Below, piece after piece: positions 63,725 to 64,000 of a DNA stretch of 64,000 nucleotides. The stretch comes from Nautilus pompilius (Eukaryota > Mollusca > Cephalopoda > Nautilida > Nautilidae). Location: NCBI GenBank assembly GCA_018389105.1, contig JACATO010000121.1:2733001-2797000 (forward strand), written 5' to 3'. Within the stretch, counting starts at the first letter, position 1. Each line of letters opens with the position of its first letter. Under the pieces are notes generated by a model. The model was not told where the DNA came from. It ran no database searches and saw only the letters and a list, made by a program, of their open reading frames with translations. The translations under genes were made by a program, and so were the position numbers.

Positions 63725-64000
63725 GCTTTTCTCTCAGCAACTCAAGTCAAAATCGCGAGGAAAAGTCAAATAAAGGCAGAGGGTTTTCACTGTACGGATC
63801 GAGCCTGAAACGTGCTTCTGCCCCTTACCGGAAGCTGACAGCGTGTCCCCGTCTCCTGCGAGCGGTCTAGTTTTTCTTCTACGTCATCGGGACCAGCCGC
63901 ATGGCTCGTGTTATTTAAACGGAAGTAGGCGTTCGAATGGTTCGTGAAAATACCAACAGATGAATCCAAAAACGTTTTGTTTCCGGGTATATTGTTTTTA

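Larger units (their letters stand above)
56445..63898 (-). mobile_element. P-element/THAP9-like unit with inverted end blocks, split by a Tigger insertion
   Basis: Two blocks occur in inverted orientation at the ends: a 26-nt block ATGACGTAGAAGAAAAAC... (56456-56481 versus 63862-63887, one mismatch) and CTTCCGGTAAGGG (56528-56540 versus 63822-63834). Just outside lie GGGACTAGCC (56445-56454) and GGGACCAGCC (63889-63898), a direct 10-bp repeat with one mismatch that could be a target duplication, though P elements usually make 8 bp. All transposase exons lie between. Without the Tigger the unit is about 5 kb. The alternative is an immobile THAP9-like gene copy whose promoter was duplicated. 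Confidence 0.7.

Overview
This is eukaryotic, intron-rich, AT-rich and repeat-dense DNA, and I infer an invertebrate. The mix of phase-1 LDL-receptor exons, mariner/Tc1, hAT, pogo/Tigger and P-type DNA transposons, and abundant (ATT)n, (CT)n and (GT)n arrays fits a lophotrochozoan, perhaps a cephalopod mollusc. That placement is inference, because no marker gene here fixes the taxon. There is no sign of prokaryotic or viral coding.

Region 1 (1-17.9 kb) is the 5' part of a minus-strand LDL-receptor-family gene. A signal-peptide exon (17579-17639) is followed by three exons of one LDL-receptor class A module each: 17039-17155, 9039-9161 and 119-235. All join in phase 1 with GT-AG introns, and the rest of the gene lies beyond base 1. 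The two large introns are loaded with dead DNA transposons: a degraded Tc1 (about 2.4-3.3 kb), a mariner with perfect 30-bp ends that carries a nested Tc1 (3800-6590), two copies of another Tc1 family in opposite orientation on either side of exon 3, and a complete but inactivated hAT element (12702-14737).

Region 2 (17.9-54.6 kb) is mostly non-coding upstream DNA. It holds four unusual tandem arrays: a (CT)n/TGACGTCA array at 21.7-22.2 kb, a CT-rich array at 25.9-26.5 kb, a 1.5-kb array with about 22 perfect CRE octamers at 31.6-33.1 kb, and a 44-bp minisatellite with heat-shock-element-like dyads at 37.9-38.3 kb. A few short exon-like open frames occur (24747-24941 minus is the best); none could be assigned to a family.

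Region 3 (54.6-64 kb) is a transposon nest. A non-autonomous hAT-like element (54607-55638) precedes a roughly 5-kb P-element/THAP9-like unit on the minus strand (about 56445-63898) with a THAP domain, at least five exons, several frameshifts and inverted end blocks. Its last exon was split by a Tigger/TIGD1-like transposon (59031-61499) that keeps a 568-codon transposase frame with an apparently complete catalytic triad. This is the best preserved long coding region in the window.

No clear new multigene system was found. The most interesting items are the nearly intact Tigger inside a P-type element, an exact 30-nt piece of the P-type coding sequence 5 kb away, the CRE-octamer arrays, and the inverted Tc1 pair around an in-frame LDLa exon.
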